Origin: Pseudomonadota bacterium
Lineage (GTDB): Bacteria; Pseudomonadota; Gammaproteobacteria; Burkholderiales; Burkholderiaceae_C
NCBI GenBank assembly: GCA_021841865.1
Contig: JAKCDM010000025.1
Location: 1 to 34,824, forward strand
Length of the DNA stretch: 34,824 bases
Reading direction: 5' to 3'
A program made the position numbers and the translations under genes. This document shows, piece by piece, positions 26,577 through 34,824 of the stretch; position 1 is the stretch's first letter; each line of letters begins with the position of its first letter. The notes under the pieces were generated by a model. The model searched no databases. It worked only from the letters and a program-made list of their open reading frames with translations, and had not been told where the DNA came from.

Positions 26577-28175
26577 ATGAAATCCGCGCCGAGCCACGCC
26601 GACCCCGCTGCTGCCTGCGCCGCGCCGACCCCGCATGCCGCGCGCAGGCGGGTGTTGCTGGGATGCCTGGGCTGCGCCGGCCTGGGGCTGTTGCCCGCGC
26701 TGGCGCAAGCCGGCGTCGGCGACGAGTCGATCACGCGCCTGCCGGCGCTCGGCGACGCCGGCCAGGGCGTGCTCAGCCCGGTGCTCGAGCAGCGCCTGGG
26801 CCAGCGGATCATGGGGGAGATCCGCCAGGATCCGCACTACCTGCGCGACGTGCTGCTGCGCAGCTACCTGCAATACATCGTCGACCGCCTGCGCAAGGCC
26901 GCGGTGGCCACCGCCGAACCCGAGGCGCCGCGTGAATTCCGCGTGTTCCTGCTGCGCGACCCCACCTTCAACGCCTTCGCGCTGCCCGGAGGGCACATCG
27001 GCGTGCATACCGGGCTGGTGGTCGACGCGCTGGCCGAGGCCCAGCTCGCGGCGGTGTTCGCGCACGAGATGTCGCACATCACGCAGCGCCATGTCGAGCA
27101 GCGCCTGGCGCGCTCGGGCGGCGACACGGCCTTGTCGGTGGGCTCGCTGGTGCTGGCGGTGCTCGCCGGCCTGGCCGGCGCCGGCGGCCAGGCCGCCGAG
27201 GGCCTGGCGCTGGGAGGACAGGCCGCCGTCGCGTCGCGCCAGCTGCGCTTCTCGCGCAGCAACGAGCGCGACGCCGACCGCGTGGGCATCGGCGTGCTGC
27301 GCGCCAGCGGCTACCCGCCCCAGGCCATGGCCAGCATGCTCGAGCGCCTGCAAAGCCTGTCGCGCCTGGACGACGCGGTGGTGTTCGCCTTCCTGCAGGA
27401 CCATCCTCTGACCGGTGAGCGAATCGCCTACGCGCAGGAGCTGGGCGGCGACAAGCCGCTGCCGCCGGACACCTCGCTGCGTTTCTGGCTGATGAACGCA
27501 CGCGCGCGCGCGCTGCAACCCACGCAGAGCGACGACCTGCGCCGGCTGGCGCTGAGCATGCAGGCCAGCCAGCCCGGGCGCCCGGACGGCCTGCCCGCGC
27601 AGCGCGCAGCCTGGGCCTATTGCGAAGCCGTGGCATGGCTGCGTGCCGAGGAACTCGCGCGCGCCGACGCGGCACTGCGCAAGGCGCAACAACTCGGCGC
27701 CGGCTTCGACCCCGTGCAGCGCCTGCCGCTGGACCTGCTGCGCGGGGACTGGCTGCTGGCGAGCTCGCGGCCCGAGCAGGCCCTGGAACTCGCCCGGCGC
27801 CTGCGCGGCATCGCGTCCGACGACGAAGCCGTGCTGCATCTGCAGGCGCGCGCGCTGCTGGCGCAGCCGGCCAGCAAGATCGCGGCTCGCGACTTCCTGC
27901 GCGAGCAGACCGTGCTGCACCCCGACGACGAACAGCTGTGGACCTGGCTGGCGCAGGCCTATGCCGCGTGCGGGCAGGCGGCGGCCCAGCACCGTGCCAC
28001 CGCCGAGGCCTACGCGCTGCAGGGCAACCTGGAAGCAGCGCTGCTGCAACTGCACATCGCCAAGCGAACCCCCGGTGCCGATTATTTCGAGGCCTCGATC
28101 ATCGATTCGCGCTTGCGCGCCATGCAGCAACGCGTGGCGCGCGACAAGGCCCTGGACAAGATGCTGCCCCAATGA
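26577..28175 (+). CDS. M48-family periplasmic metalloprotease, BepA-like with TPR region
   Basis: A 532-residue zinc metalloprotease. The active site is HEMSH (His163, Glu164, His167) and the third zinc ligand is Glu230 in SNERDADR. Residues 330-530 form tetratricopeptide-like helices (EELARADAALRKAQQ, DDEQLWTWLAQAYAACGQ, NLEAALLQLHIAKR). This is the architecture of BepA/YfgC, which controls assembly of outer-membrane LptD. The signal sequence contains RRRVLLGCLGCAG and a cleavage site after ALAQA; the arginines would also suit Tat export. It starts 30 bases after ptsI with no clear Shine-Dalgarno. The next gene's ATG overlaps its stop. Confidence 0.92.
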   Translation: MKSAPSHADPAAACAAPTPHAARRRVLLGCLGCAGLGLLPALAQAGVGDESITRLPALGDAGQGVLSPVLEQRLGQRIMGEIRQDPHYLRDVLLRSYLQYIVDRLRKAAVATAEPEAPREFRVFLLRDPTFNAFALPGGHIGVHTGLVVDALAEAQLAAVFAHEMSHITQRHVEQRLARSGGDTALSVGSLVLAVLAGLAGAGGQAAEGLALGGQAAVASRQLRFSRSNERDADRVGIGVLRASGYPPQAMASMLERLQSLSRLDDAVVFAFLQDHPLTGERIAYAQELGGDKPLPPDTSLRFWLMNARARALQPTQSDDLRRLALSMQASQPGRPDGLPAQRAAWAYCEAVAWLRAEELARADAALRKAQQLGAGFDPVQRLPLDLLRGDWLLASSRPEQALELARRLRGIASDDEAVLHLQARALLAQPASKIAARDFLREQTVLHPDDEQLWTWLAQAYAACGQAAAQHRATAEAYALQGNLEAALLQLHIAKRTPGADYFEASIIDSRLRAMQQRVARDKALDKMLPQ

Positions 28176-30019
28176 ACCTCCGCCCCGACGCCGACGCCCC
28201 GCCCTCCCCGCCGGCCTGGGCCGCTGCGCTGCTCATCGTCGCGCTGGGCCTGGGGCTGGTCTGGCCCTGGGATCCGGGCCCGACGTCGAAAATCGGCTCG
28301 ATGTTCGTGTCGGGCTGGTCGTGGGCCCTGCTGCTGGCGGGCGCGGCGTGGCTGGGCGTGCTGCCGCGACGCACCTGGTCCGCGCTGGGATTCGCGCTGC
28401 TGGCCGCGGTGATCGCGGTGCAGGGCGCCAGCGGCCTGCTCGCCTACCCGGGGCAGGGCTGGCTGGCGGTCGTGCTGCTGCTCGGCGCGGCCGCGGTCGC
28501 AGGCCTGGGACGCAGCATGGCCTCGCGCCCGCGCTGGATCGAGCTGGCGGCGTGGGCGCTGCTGCTGCAGGCGCTGCTGCAGGTGGCAATCGGCGTGGCC
28601 CAGTTCGCGATGTGGCAGTCCCCGGACGGCAGCCGCTGGCTGTCGGCGCACGCGCCGTGGGTCTACGCACTGATCAACTACCCGGGAAGCGGGCGCGTGT
28701 ACGGCAACCTGCGCCAGCCGAACCACTACGCCACCGCGGTCGCGCTGGGCTATGTCGGCCTGGCGCTGCTGGCACCACGCTGGCGTGCCTGGCGCTCCTG
28801 GCTGACCAGCGCCGCGCTCACCTGGGCGCTCGTCGTGTGCGGCTCGCGCACGGGCTCCGTGCACGTGATGCTGGTCGCCGTGCTGGTGCTGCTGGCCTGC
28901 CGGCGCCCCTGGCGCGACGCGCGCATGGGCGCGCTGCTCGCGGCGCCGCTGCTGTACGCGGCCTGGTGGGGCCTGCTGCACGTGGCAGACCACCTGGGCT
29001 GGATCAGCTACCTCGACGCGCTGTCGCGCCAGCTCGACCAGCCGGTCAACGCGCGCGCGATCATCTGGCGCAACGCGTGGCAGGTGTTCGGCATGCATCC
29101 GCTGCGCGGCTGGGGCTGGGGGCAGATCGGCTGGGGCCTGGAACAGACCACCCTGGCCGGCCGCCTGCACCCGCTGCCGCTGGAGAACATCGACAACGCG
29201 CACGACCTGATCCTGGAACTGCTGGCCGAGACCGGGCTGGTCGGCACGCTGCTGTGCCTGGCCCCCGTCGTGCCCTGGCTGTGGCGCGCGAGCACGCCGT
29301 GGCGCCGCGGCGCCGCCGGGCAGCCGGCGCGCCAGGCCGTGCTCGCGCCGCTGCTGGGTTGCGCCTTCGTCGCGCTGCACAGCCTGGTCGAATACCCGCT
29401 CTGGTACGTGTACTTCCTGCTGGATTTCGCGTTCCTGCTGGGCTGGGTCGAGGCCGCCGCGCTCGGCGCGCCCGAGCCGGCCGACGCGCCGGGCACGAGC
29501 GCCCCTGGCTGGCAGCGCCCGGCGGCGCTTGTCGCGGGGGTGCTGGCGCTGGCCATGTGCGCCAAGACGCAGCTCGATTACATGCGCACGTCGATGATCT
29601 TCTCGGTCGACGAAAGCGCCAGCCAGCGCGTGCGCGAGCAGGCGCTGCGCGACGACTGGTTCTTCCGGCCGCTGGCGCAGTTCCCGCAGGCAGCCGCGGT
29701 GCTGCCGGCGCCCGACGCCGACCGCGCGCAACTGCTCGCCGACCTCGCGCTGCTGCAGCGCTCGTCGCATGTCTGGGGTGACCCGAACCTGCTGACCAAG
29801 CGCATGATCGTGCTGCTGCGCCTGGGCCGTCGCACCGAGGCGCTGGACCTGGCACGCTACACCGCGCATGCCTTCTGGCGCTACGCGCCGCGGACCGCGC
29901 AGGATTTCGGGCCGCTGGCCGACGCCGCGGGGCTTGCCGGCGATGCCGACGTCGCGCGCATCGTGGCGATCCTGCGAGCGGCGCCGGTGCTGCGCCGAAT
30001 CGAGGTGCCACGCCAGTAG
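28172..30019 (+). CDS. O-antigen ligase / PglL-type protein O-oligosaccharyltransferase
   Basis: A 615-residue polytopic membrane protein of the Wzy/WaaL/PglL superfamily. It has about ten or more hydrophobic segments up to residue 460, then a soluble C-terminal domain of about 150 residues. Signature segments are GNLRQPNHYATAV, CGSRTG, WGWGQIGWGLEQ, NAHDLILELLAETG and LVEYPLWYVYFLL, which are more like PglL-type protein glycosylating ligases than WaaL. Such enzymes transfer lipid-linked glycans to Ser/Thr of pilins or other periplasmic proteins. No pilin gene is in the window. The ATG overlaps the protease stop by four bases (ATGA), so translation is coupled. Confidence 0.87.
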   Translation: MNLRPDADAPPSPPAWAAALLIVALGLGLVWPWDPGPTSKIGSMFVSGWSWALLLAGAAWLGVLPRRTWSALGFALLAAVIAVQGASGLLAYPGQGWLAVVLLLGAAAVAGLGRSMASRPRWIELAAWALLLQALLQVAIGVAQFAMWQSPDGSRWLSAHAPWVYALINYPGSGRVYGNLRQPNHYATAVALGYVGLALLAPRWRAWRSWLTSAALTWALVVCGSRTGSVHVMLVAVLVLLACRRPWRDARMGALLAAPLLYAAWWGLLHVADHLGWISYLDALSRQLDQPVNARAIIWRNAWQVFGMHPLRGWGWGQIGWGLEQTTLAGRLHPLPLENIDNAHDLILELLAETGLVGTLLCLAPVVPWLWRASTPWRRGAAGQPARQAVLAPLLGCAFVALHSLVEYPLWYVYFLLDFAFLLGWVEAAALGAPEPADAPGTSAPGWQRPAALVAGVLALAMCAKTQLDYMRTSMIFSVDESASQRVREQALRDDWFFRPLAQFPQAAAVLPAPDADRAQLLADLALLQRSSHVWGDPNLLTKRMIVLLRLGRRTEALDLARYTAHAFWRYAPRTAQDFGPLADAAGLAGDADVARIVAILRAAPVLRRIEVPRQ

Positions 30020-30089
30020 CATCGGTCGCGCGCACGGCGCGCCGGCACTGCGCGGCGTCAAGGCGCGAACGGGTCGCCGCCAGGGGTCA

Positions 30090-30117
30090 TTGTGCGCACA
30101 TGCGATGCTCCTACACT
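30090..30117 (+). promoter_or_regulatory. Candidate promoter of the pyruvate kinase gene
   Basis: TTGTGC (30090-30095) and TACACT (30112-30117) are 16 bases apart; the predicted start near 30124 leaves a leader of about 38 bases. The match to sigma-70 consensus is moderate (three and four of six). The surrounding 142-base gap has no other feature. Confidence 0.35.
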
Positions 30118-30161
30118 CCATCGCTATCCGGGGCCCAGCCTCGCCACCCTGTCCACACGCC

Positions 30162-31592
30162 ATGTCACGCGCCACCAAGATCGTCGCCACCATCGGTCCC
30201 GCCAGCTCGTCGCCGGAAGTTCTCGAACGCATGATCCGCGCAGGCGTCGACGTCGTGCGCCTGAATTTCTCCCATGGCAAGGCTCAGGATCACATCGACC
30301 GGGCGGCGCTGGTGCGTGAAACGGCGGCGCGCTGCGGGCGCGAGGTGGCGATCATGGCCGACCTGCAGGGCCCGAAAATCCGCGTCGGGCGCTTCGAGAA
30401 CGACCGCATCACGCTGCACGACGGGCAGCGCTTCGCGCTCGACGCCACCTGCGAACTGGGCAATCAGGACTGCGCCGGCCTGGACTACAAGGACCTTCCG
30501 CGCGACGTGCGCCCGGGCGACCGGCTGCTGCTCAACGACGGGCTGATCGTGCTGGCGGTGGAGGCCGTGCGCGGCGCGCGCATCGACACCACGGTGGTGG
30601 TCGGCGGAGAGTTGTCGAACAACAAGGGAATCAACAAGCAGGGCGGCGGCCTGTCGGCCCCGGCGCTGACCGCCAAGGACATGGACGACATCCGCACCGC
30701 GATGGCCTTCCAGGCCGACTACCTGGCGGTGTCGTTTCCGAAAAGCGCCACCGACATGGAAATGGCGCGCCAGCTCGCCAACGTGGCCGGCGAGCCGTAC
30801 GGGCACAGGCCGGGGCTGATCGCCAAGATCGAGCGTGCCGAGGCGATCCCGCACCTGGACGACATCCTGCGCGCGTCCGACGGCATCATGGTGGCCCGCG
30901 GCGACCTCGCGGTCGAGGTCGGCAACGCGGCCGTTCCCGCGCTGCAAAAACGCATGATCCGGCGCGCGCGTGACCTCGACCGCCTGGTCATCACCGCGAC
31001 GCAGATGATGGAGTCGATGATCTCCAACGCCGTGCCCACCCGCGCCGAGGTGTCGGACGTGGCCAACGCGGTGCTCGACGGAACCGACGCGGTCATGCTG
31101 TCGGCCGAGACCGCGGCCGGGCGCTATCCGGTGGAAACGGTCGAGGCCATGGCCAGCATCTGCGTCGAGGCCGAGAGCTTCGAGGAACTCAAGCTCGAGT
31201 CCGACTTCATCGACAAGACCTTCACGCGAATCGACCAGTCGATCGCCATGGCCGCGCTGTTCACTGCGCATCACCTGGGATGCAACGCCATCGCGGCGCT
31301 GACCGAGTCCGGTTCGACGGCGCTGTGGATGAGCCGCCACCGCGTGCGCATGCCGATCTACGCGTTGTCGCCGCGCCAGTCGTCGGTGCGCCGCATGGCG
31401 CTGTACCGCAACGTGCGCGCGCTGCACATGCTGTTCTCGAGCGAGCGCGATGAAGCCCTGCGGCAGGCCGAACAGCGCCTGCGCGAAATCGGCGCGCTGG
31501 GCGCCGGAGACAGCTACGCGATCACCTGCGGCGAGCCGATCGGCGCGCCGGGGGGAACCAACATGCTCAAGCTCATGCGAGTGGGCGCCTGA
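30162..31592 (+). CDS. pyk: Pyruvate kinase
   Basis: Pyruvate kinase converts PEP and ADP to pyruvate and ATP. The 476-residue protein starts with MSRATKIVATIGPASSS and VRLNFSHG, then ADLQGPKIRVG, the B domain with LLLNDGLI, the catalytic LIAKIERAEA and GIMVARGDLAVE segments, and LDGTDAVMLSAETAAG. The C-terminal allosteric domain includes ALTESGSTALWMSRHR and ends at NMLKLMRVGA. Length is normal, closer to PykA-type than PykF. The start is the family N-terminus. EI upstream uses the same substrate PEP, but the gene appears to have its own promoter. Confidence 0.97.
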   Translation: MSRATKIVATIGPASSSPEVLERMIRAGVDVVRLNFSHGKAQDHIDRAALVRETAARCGREVAIMADLQGPKIRVGRFENDRITLHDGQRFALDATCELGNQDCAGLDYKDLPRDVRPGDRLLLNDGLIVLAVEAVRGARIDTTVVVGGELSNNKGINKQGGGLSAPALTAKDMDDIRTAMAFQADYLAVSFPKSATDMEMARQLANVAGEPYGHRPGLIAKIERAEAIPHLDDILRASDGIMVARGDLAVEVGNAAVPALQKRMIRRARDLDRLVITATQMMESMISNAVPTRAEVSDVANAVLDGTDAVMLSAETAAGRYPVETVEAMASICVEAESFEELKLESDFIDKTFTRIDQSIAMAALFTAHHLGCNAIAALTESGSTALWMSRHRVRMPIYALSPRQSSVRRMALYRNVRALHMLFSSERDEALRQAEQRLREIGALGAGDSYAITCGEPIGAPGGTNMLKLMRVGA

Positions 31593-31599
31593 GGCCCGC

Positions 31600-31621
31600 G
31601 CCGGCGCCTTGCGGCGCCGGC
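31600..31621. terminator. Hairpin between convergent pyk and FHA genes
   Basis: GCCGGCGCC-TTGC-GGCGCCGGC, a perfect 9-bp stem with a 4-base loop, in the 38-base gap between the two stops. There is no T-run in either direction, so it is at best a hairpin that pauses or protects both transcripts. Confidence 0.5.
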
Positions 31622-31630
31622 CCAGGCTGC

Positions 31631-32341
31631 TCAGGCGGCCAGCAGCTGCAGCCGGGTGCCGCCGCTCATCTCGATCACGTCGCCGGCGCTGAGCACCACC
31701 GGCACGACGCCCAGCGCGTTGCCGTTGACGCGAACGCGCTCGTCACCCTCGATCTGCGACAGCTCGTAGCCGCGGGGATTGCGCTGGATCGCCACCACCA
31801 TGACCCCGCGCTGCCCGAAGGTCGTGCGGGACTTGTCGAGTGCGAGCTCGGCTCCGGCCGACGCGCCGTTGACCACGCGCAGCTTCAGCGCGGGCAGGCC
31901 CTGCTCGACGTGCTGGGTGGCGCGAAAACCCGACTCCGCAGCCTGCGTCCCGGTTGCCGTGGGGGTTCCCGAGCGGGGCCCGCCGGTGGTCGAGAAGCCC
32001 GAGCCGGCATAGCCCGAAGGGGCGAAACGCGAACCGGCGAAGGCCGACGCGCGCGCGTCCGACAGCAGGCGCAGCGTGTACTTGCCGATGTCCAGGCTGT
32101 CGCCCTCGCGAAACGGCGCGCGCTTGATCGGCTTGCCGTTGATGTAGGAACCGTTGGTGCTGCCCAGGTCCTGCACCACGTAGCCGTCGGCCTCGCGCAG
32201 CAGCACCGCGTGCTCTCCGCTGACCGCCAGGTTGTCGATCACCACGTCGTTGTGAGGGCGCCGCCCCAAGGTCACGCGATCCTTGTTCAGGGCCACTTCC
32301 TTGAGCACCTTGTCATCGAGAAAAATGACCAGCTTGGCCAT
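31631..32341 (-). CDS. FHA-domain protein
   Basis: A 236-residue cytoplasmic protein with an N-terminal FHA domain, which binds phosphothreonine. The ligand residues are present: GRR (about 26-28), SGEHA (41-45) and GSTNGS (60-65). After a Gly/Ser/Thr-rich linker (about 100-150) comes a second, degenerate FHA-like domain: KLRVVNGASAGAEL, RTTFGQRGVMVVAI and RVNGNALG, with the Ser-His and Asn signature poorly kept. It lies 41 bases after a PP2C phosphatase gene on the same strand, so the pair probably works in Ser/Thr phosphosignalling. No kinase is encoded in the window. Confidence 0.92.
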   Translation of the reverse strand: MAKLVIFLDDKVLKEVALNKDRVTLGRRPHNDVVIDNLAVSGEHAVLLREADGYVVQDLGSTNGSYINGKPIKRAPFREGDSLDIGKYTLRLLSDARASAFAGSRFAPSGYAGSGFSTTGGPRSGTPTATGTQAAESGFRATQHVEQGLPALKLRVVNGASAGAELALDKSRTTFGQRGVMVVAIQRNPRGYELSQIEGDERVRVNGNALGVVPVVLSAGDVIEMSGGTRLQLLAA

Positions 32342-32382
32342 GGCGGACTACCTCGTGAGCGAAAAAGCCGGATGGGCTGGCA

Positions 32383-33177
32383 TCAGCAGCTGCCGCGCGG
32401 AGCTTGCTCCAGGCGCAGCCCGACCAGGATGACCGAGATATTATCGCGTCCCCCGGCGGCATTGGCCTGTTCCACCAGTTCCTGCGCCGCCTGCTCCGCA
32501 TCATCGTCGTGCGCTTGCAGCAGTTGCTCGATCTGCGCGTCGCCGAGCATGTCGCTGAGCCCGTCCGAGCAAAGCAGCACGCGGTCGCCGTCGCGCATGG
32601 CGTGCACGCCGATCTCGGGCTCGAGCAGCGGATCGACGCCGAGCGCGCGGGTGATGAGGTTGCGCACCGCCTGCCCGGCCGGGTCCTCGGGCTGGATCAG
32701 GCCGAGGTCGATGCGCTCCTGCAGCAGCGAATGGTCCTTGGTCATGCGCCGCAGGTGGGAATCGCGGAACAGGTACGCGCGCGAGTCGCCGGCATGCGCG
32801 ATCACCGCCACCTGGCCGGTGAATGCCGCGGCCACCAGGGTCGTTCCCATGCCGGTGTAGCGCGGATCCTTGTGCGCGACCCGGTAGATCTGCGTGTTCA
32901 CGCGTCGGATGGCGTCGCGCATGGCCTGCATCAGGTCGGCCGGGCTGAGCCGGGGATATTCGGCCTTCAGGCGCGCCAGCTCGGACGCCACCTGCGACGC
33001 CGCGGCACCGCTGGCGACCTCGCCAGCGGCATAGCCGCCCATGCCGTCGGCGAGCACCGCGACCCCGGCGACGGCATCGCAGGCCAGCGCATCCTCGTTG
33101 TGCTCGCGCAGGCGTCCGCGATCGGTGCGGCTGGTCATCTCCAGCGTGAACATGGGGCCGTCGGCAAGGGAAGACAT
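32383..33177 (-). CDS. PP2C-family serine/threonine phosphatase
   Basis: A 264-residue metal-dependent phosphatase of the bacterial Stp1/PppA type. All motifs are present: REHNEDALAC, VLADGMGGYAAGE with metal-binding Asp and Gly, TTLVAAAFTG, HAGDSRAYLFR, LLCSDGLSDML and GRDNISVILV. It should dephosphorylate phospho-Ser/Thr proteins, including perhaps ligands of the neighbouring FHA protein. MSSLADG was chosen as start with GAGGT upstream; an internal MFTLEMTSRT start eight residues later is also possible. It lies between terC-like and FHA genes, 14 bases after the former. Confidence 0.95.
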   Translation of the reverse strand: MSSLADGPMFTLEMTSRTDRGRLREHNEDALACDAVAGVAVLADGMGGYAAGEVASGAAASQVASELARLKAEYPRLSPADLMQAMRDAIRRVNTQIYRVAHKDPRYTGMGTTLVAAAFTGQVAVIAHAGDSRAYLFRDSHLRRMTKDHSLLQERIDLGLIQPEDPAGQAVRNLITRALGVDPLLEPEIGVHAMRDGDRVLLCSDGLSDMLGDAQIEQLLQAHDDDAEQAAQELVEQANAAGGRDNISVILVGLRLEQAPRGSC

Positions 33178-33191
33178 CCAGGTACCTCGGT

Positions 33192-33908
33192 TCAGTGGCT
33201 GCGCGCGCGCGCGATATGTCGCCGGCGCAGCCAGCGCCCGCCGACCCAGACCAGCAGCAGGCCCAGCGCGCCGCCCAGCACATGCGCCGCCTGGCCCCAG
33301 GAGCGGGCCTGCAGCCACGGGTGCACGGCCGGGTCGGCGGCGGCCAGTCCGCCTGCGATCCATCCCAGCAGCATCGCGCCCAGCTCGACGATCACCGGAA
33401 AGCGCGAGATCAGCCCGATCACCAGCGCGCTGCCCCAGACGATGATGGGCACGCTGAGTACCAGGCCGAAGGCGACCAGGGCCCACTCGTGCCCGGTCGC
33501 CGCGTTGCGCGCCGCGGCGGCAATCGCCACGACGTTGTCCAGGCTCATGATCAGGTCCGCGGTGATCACCGTGCGCACCGCGACCCACAGTCGGTCGGCA
33601 GCACGCACGTCGGCATGCTGGTCCTCGGGCAGCATCAGGCGCATGCCGATCCACGCCAGCAGCACCGCGCCGACCAGCTTGAGCCAGGGCAGCTCGAGCA
33701 GGCTGACCGCGAACAGGGTCAGCAGCACCCGCAGGCCGACCGCGCCCACGGTGCCCCAGATGATCGCGCGCCGGCGCTGCGGCAGCGGCAGGCTGCGGCT
33801 GGCCAGCGCGATGACCACCGCGTTGTCGCCGCCGAGCAGCAGGTCGATCAACACGATCTGGGCCGCGGCGCTCCAGAAGGCAGCCGTGGCGAGGGTGTCC
33901 AGGGGCAA
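33192..33908 (-). CDS. TerC-family integral membrane protein
   Basis: A 238-residue membrane protein of the TerC/YjbE family with about seven helices. The two conserved acidic helices are present: DLLLGGDNAVVIALA in helix 1 and TADLIMSLDNVVAIAAA in the middle, thought to bind metal ions; relatives export Mn2+ or are linked to tellurite resistance and to metal loading of exported enzymes. The start is uncertain. I chose TTG (33908) because GGAG lies eight bases before it and the length fits the family; an ATG at 33971 would add 21 residues. Its 3' end is 14 bases before the PP2C gene. It follows sucD, a frequent arrangement in Burkholderiales. Confidence 0.88.
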   Translation of the reverse strand: MPLDTLATAAFWSAAAQIVLIDLLLGGDNAVVIALASRSLPLPQRRRAIIWGTVGAVGLRVLLTLFAVSLLELPWLKLVGAVLLAWIGMRLMLPEDQHADVRAADRLWVAVRTVITADLIMSLDNVVAIAAAARNAATGHEWALVAFGLVLSVPIIVWGSALVIGLISRFPVIVELGAMLLGWIAGGLAAADPAVHPWLQARSWGQAAHVLGGALGLLLVWVGGRWLRRRHIARARSH

Positions 33909-34005
33909 GATTCGAACTCCGGCAACGCAAGCCCGGCGCGCTGCCGGGGTCAATGCGTGCACACGAAGCATAACGGCACACGCGAAGCGCGCCGCGCAAG
34001 AACAA

Positions 34006-34027
34006 GCGCCGGACAGGTGTCCGGCGC
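34006..34027 (-). terminator. Rho-independent terminator downstream of sucD
   Basis: GCGCCGGAC-AGGT-GTCCGGCGC, a perfect 9-bp stem and 4-base loop, 87 bases after the sucD stop. On the minus strand it is followed by TTGTTCTTG, a moderate T-rich tract. It separates sucD from the terC-like gene. Confidence 0.7.
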
Positions 34028-34114
34028 ACGGTCGTCGCGCTGTCGGGGCCCGGCGCGCAAGGCGCCGCGTCGCTCAGCCAGCAGTCCGGGGCTCGCGCCC
34101 GAAGGCGCCTGCAC

Positions 34115-34824
34115 TCAGCCCAGGGCCTTGCGGATCAGTTGCCCCATCTCGGACGGGTTGCGCGTGACCGTGAAGCCGCAGGCCTCCATGACCTGAAGCT
34201 TCGCGTCGGCGGTGTCGGCGCCGCCCGAGATCAGCGCACCAGCGTGGCCCATGCGCTTTCCGGCAGGCGCGGTGACGCCGGCGATGAAGCCGACGATGGG
34301 CTTTTTCATGTGTTCCTTGGCCCAGCGTGCCGCCTCGGCCTCGTCGGGGCCGCCGATCTCGCCGATCATGATCACGGCCTCGGTGTCAGGGTCGTCGTTG
34401 AACAGCCTGAGCACGTCGATGTGCTTGAGCCCGTTGATCGGGTCGCCGCCGATGCCCACCGCGCTGCTCTGGCCCATTCCGAGCTCGGTGACCTGCGCCA
34501 CCGCCTCGTAGGTCAGCGTGCCCGAGCGCGACACCACGCCGATGCGGCCCTTGCGGTGGATATGCCCGGGCATGATGCCGATCTTGATCTCGTCGGGGGT
34601 GATCAGCCCGGGGCAGTTCGGCCCCAGCAGCAGGGTCTTCTTGCCGCCCGCGGCTTCCTTGGCACGCATGCGCGCGCGCACTTCCATCATGTCGCGCACC
34701 GGGATGCCCTCGGTGATGCAGATGGCCAGGTCGAGGTCGGCCTCCACGGCCTCCCAGATGGCCGCGGCGGCGCCCGCCGGCGGCACGTAGATCACCGACA
34801 CCGTGGCGCCCGTGGCGGCCTTGG
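34115..34824 (-). CDS. sucD: Succinyl-CoA synthetase alpha subunit SucD (5' end off window)
   Basis: SucD with SucC forms succinyl-CoA synthetase of the TCA cycle. The frame is open to the right edge and gives about the last 236 of some 290 residues. It shows VSVIYVPPAGAAAAIWEA, ITEGIPVRDMM, LLGPNCPGLI, RSGTLTYEA, GGDPINGL and the phosphohistidine segment GHAGALISGGADTA. It ends GQLIRKALG, the normal C-terminus. sucC is expected just beyond the right edge on the same strand. Confidence 0.97.
   Translation of the reverse strand, partial: KAATGATVSVIYVPPAGAAAAIWEAVEADLDLAICITEGIPVRDMMEVRARMRAKEAAGGKKTLLLGPNCPGLITPDEIKIGIMPGHIHRKGRIGVVSRSGTLTYEAVAQVTELGMGQSSAVGIGGDPINGLKHIDVLRLFNDDPDTEAVIMIGEIGGPDEAEAARWAKEHMKKPIVGFIAGVTAPAGKRMGHAGALISGGADTADAKLQVMEACGFTVTRNPSEMGQLIRKALG

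Noticed and set aside
28082-30280. A 732-codon minus-strand frame opposite the PglL-like gene
   Set aside because: Low-complexity Gln/Arg/His-rich translation without domain; the opposite strand has membrane helices and family motifs.
33890-33960. Sequence resembling a tRNA T-loop (GTTCGAATC on the minus strand)
   Set aside because: The flanking bases do not form a T-stem, and no anticodon or acceptor stem could be built around it. It is the translation start region of the terC-like gene.

Overview
This window is high-GC chromosomal DNA from a betaproteobacterium, most likely of the order Burkholderiales. The evidence is gene content and order: an mlaFEDACB cluster that contains mlaA and runs into a second ABC exporter, a BolA gene and murA; a transhydrogenase split into pntAA, pntAB and pntB; an incomplete manX-like/ptsH/ptsI phosphotransferase set; and a terC gene next to sucD. 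The genus cannot be fixed from sequence alone. Almost everything is intact, densely packed core-type DNA. I see no insertion sequence, prophage, CRISPR array, rRNA or tRNA gene.

Layout. 1-7068, minus strand: an envelope-lipid cluster read mlaF-mlaE-mlaD-mlaA-mlaC-mlaB-ATPase-permease-ibaG-murA (murA is cut by the left edge). 7211-8616, minus: a Crp/Fnr-family regulator preceded by an FNR-type box, then an H-NS-type nucleoid protein with a strong terminator. 8722-11719, minus: pntAA-pntAB-pntB with a hairpin terminator. 11897-13478, plus: nudJ-like NUDIX gene and mnmA. 13486-13847: a large imperfect palindrome that fills the gap between the convergent mnmA and csoR-like genes. 13863-20488, minus: a tripartite RND efflux operon (tolC-mfp-rnd) followed by a DUF2892 membrane protein and a CsoR/FrmR-family repressor. 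Similar GGGTAT boxes lie before tolC and before the repressor gene.

20601-21816: a periplasmic thioredoxin-like gene (minus) and a lipoprotein of unknown function (plus) whose predicted starts overlap head to head. 21888-26546, plus: EIIA(Man), HPr, a complete OmpR-type two-component pair, and EI. The two-component pair sits between ptsH and ptsI. 26577-31592, plus: a BepA-like M48 metalloprotease translationally coupled to a PglL/O-antigen-ligase-like membrane protein, then pyruvate kinase. 31631-34824, minus: FHA-domain protein, PP2C phosphatase, TerC-family membrane protein and sucD (cut by the right edge).

Functionally the window combines outer-membrane asymmetry and peptidoglycan synthesis, redox and central carbon enzymes, and several small signalling units. 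The least understood part is the pump/DUF2892/CsoR-like block at 13.9-20.6 kb, whose regulator lacks the usual metal-ligand residues of its family.
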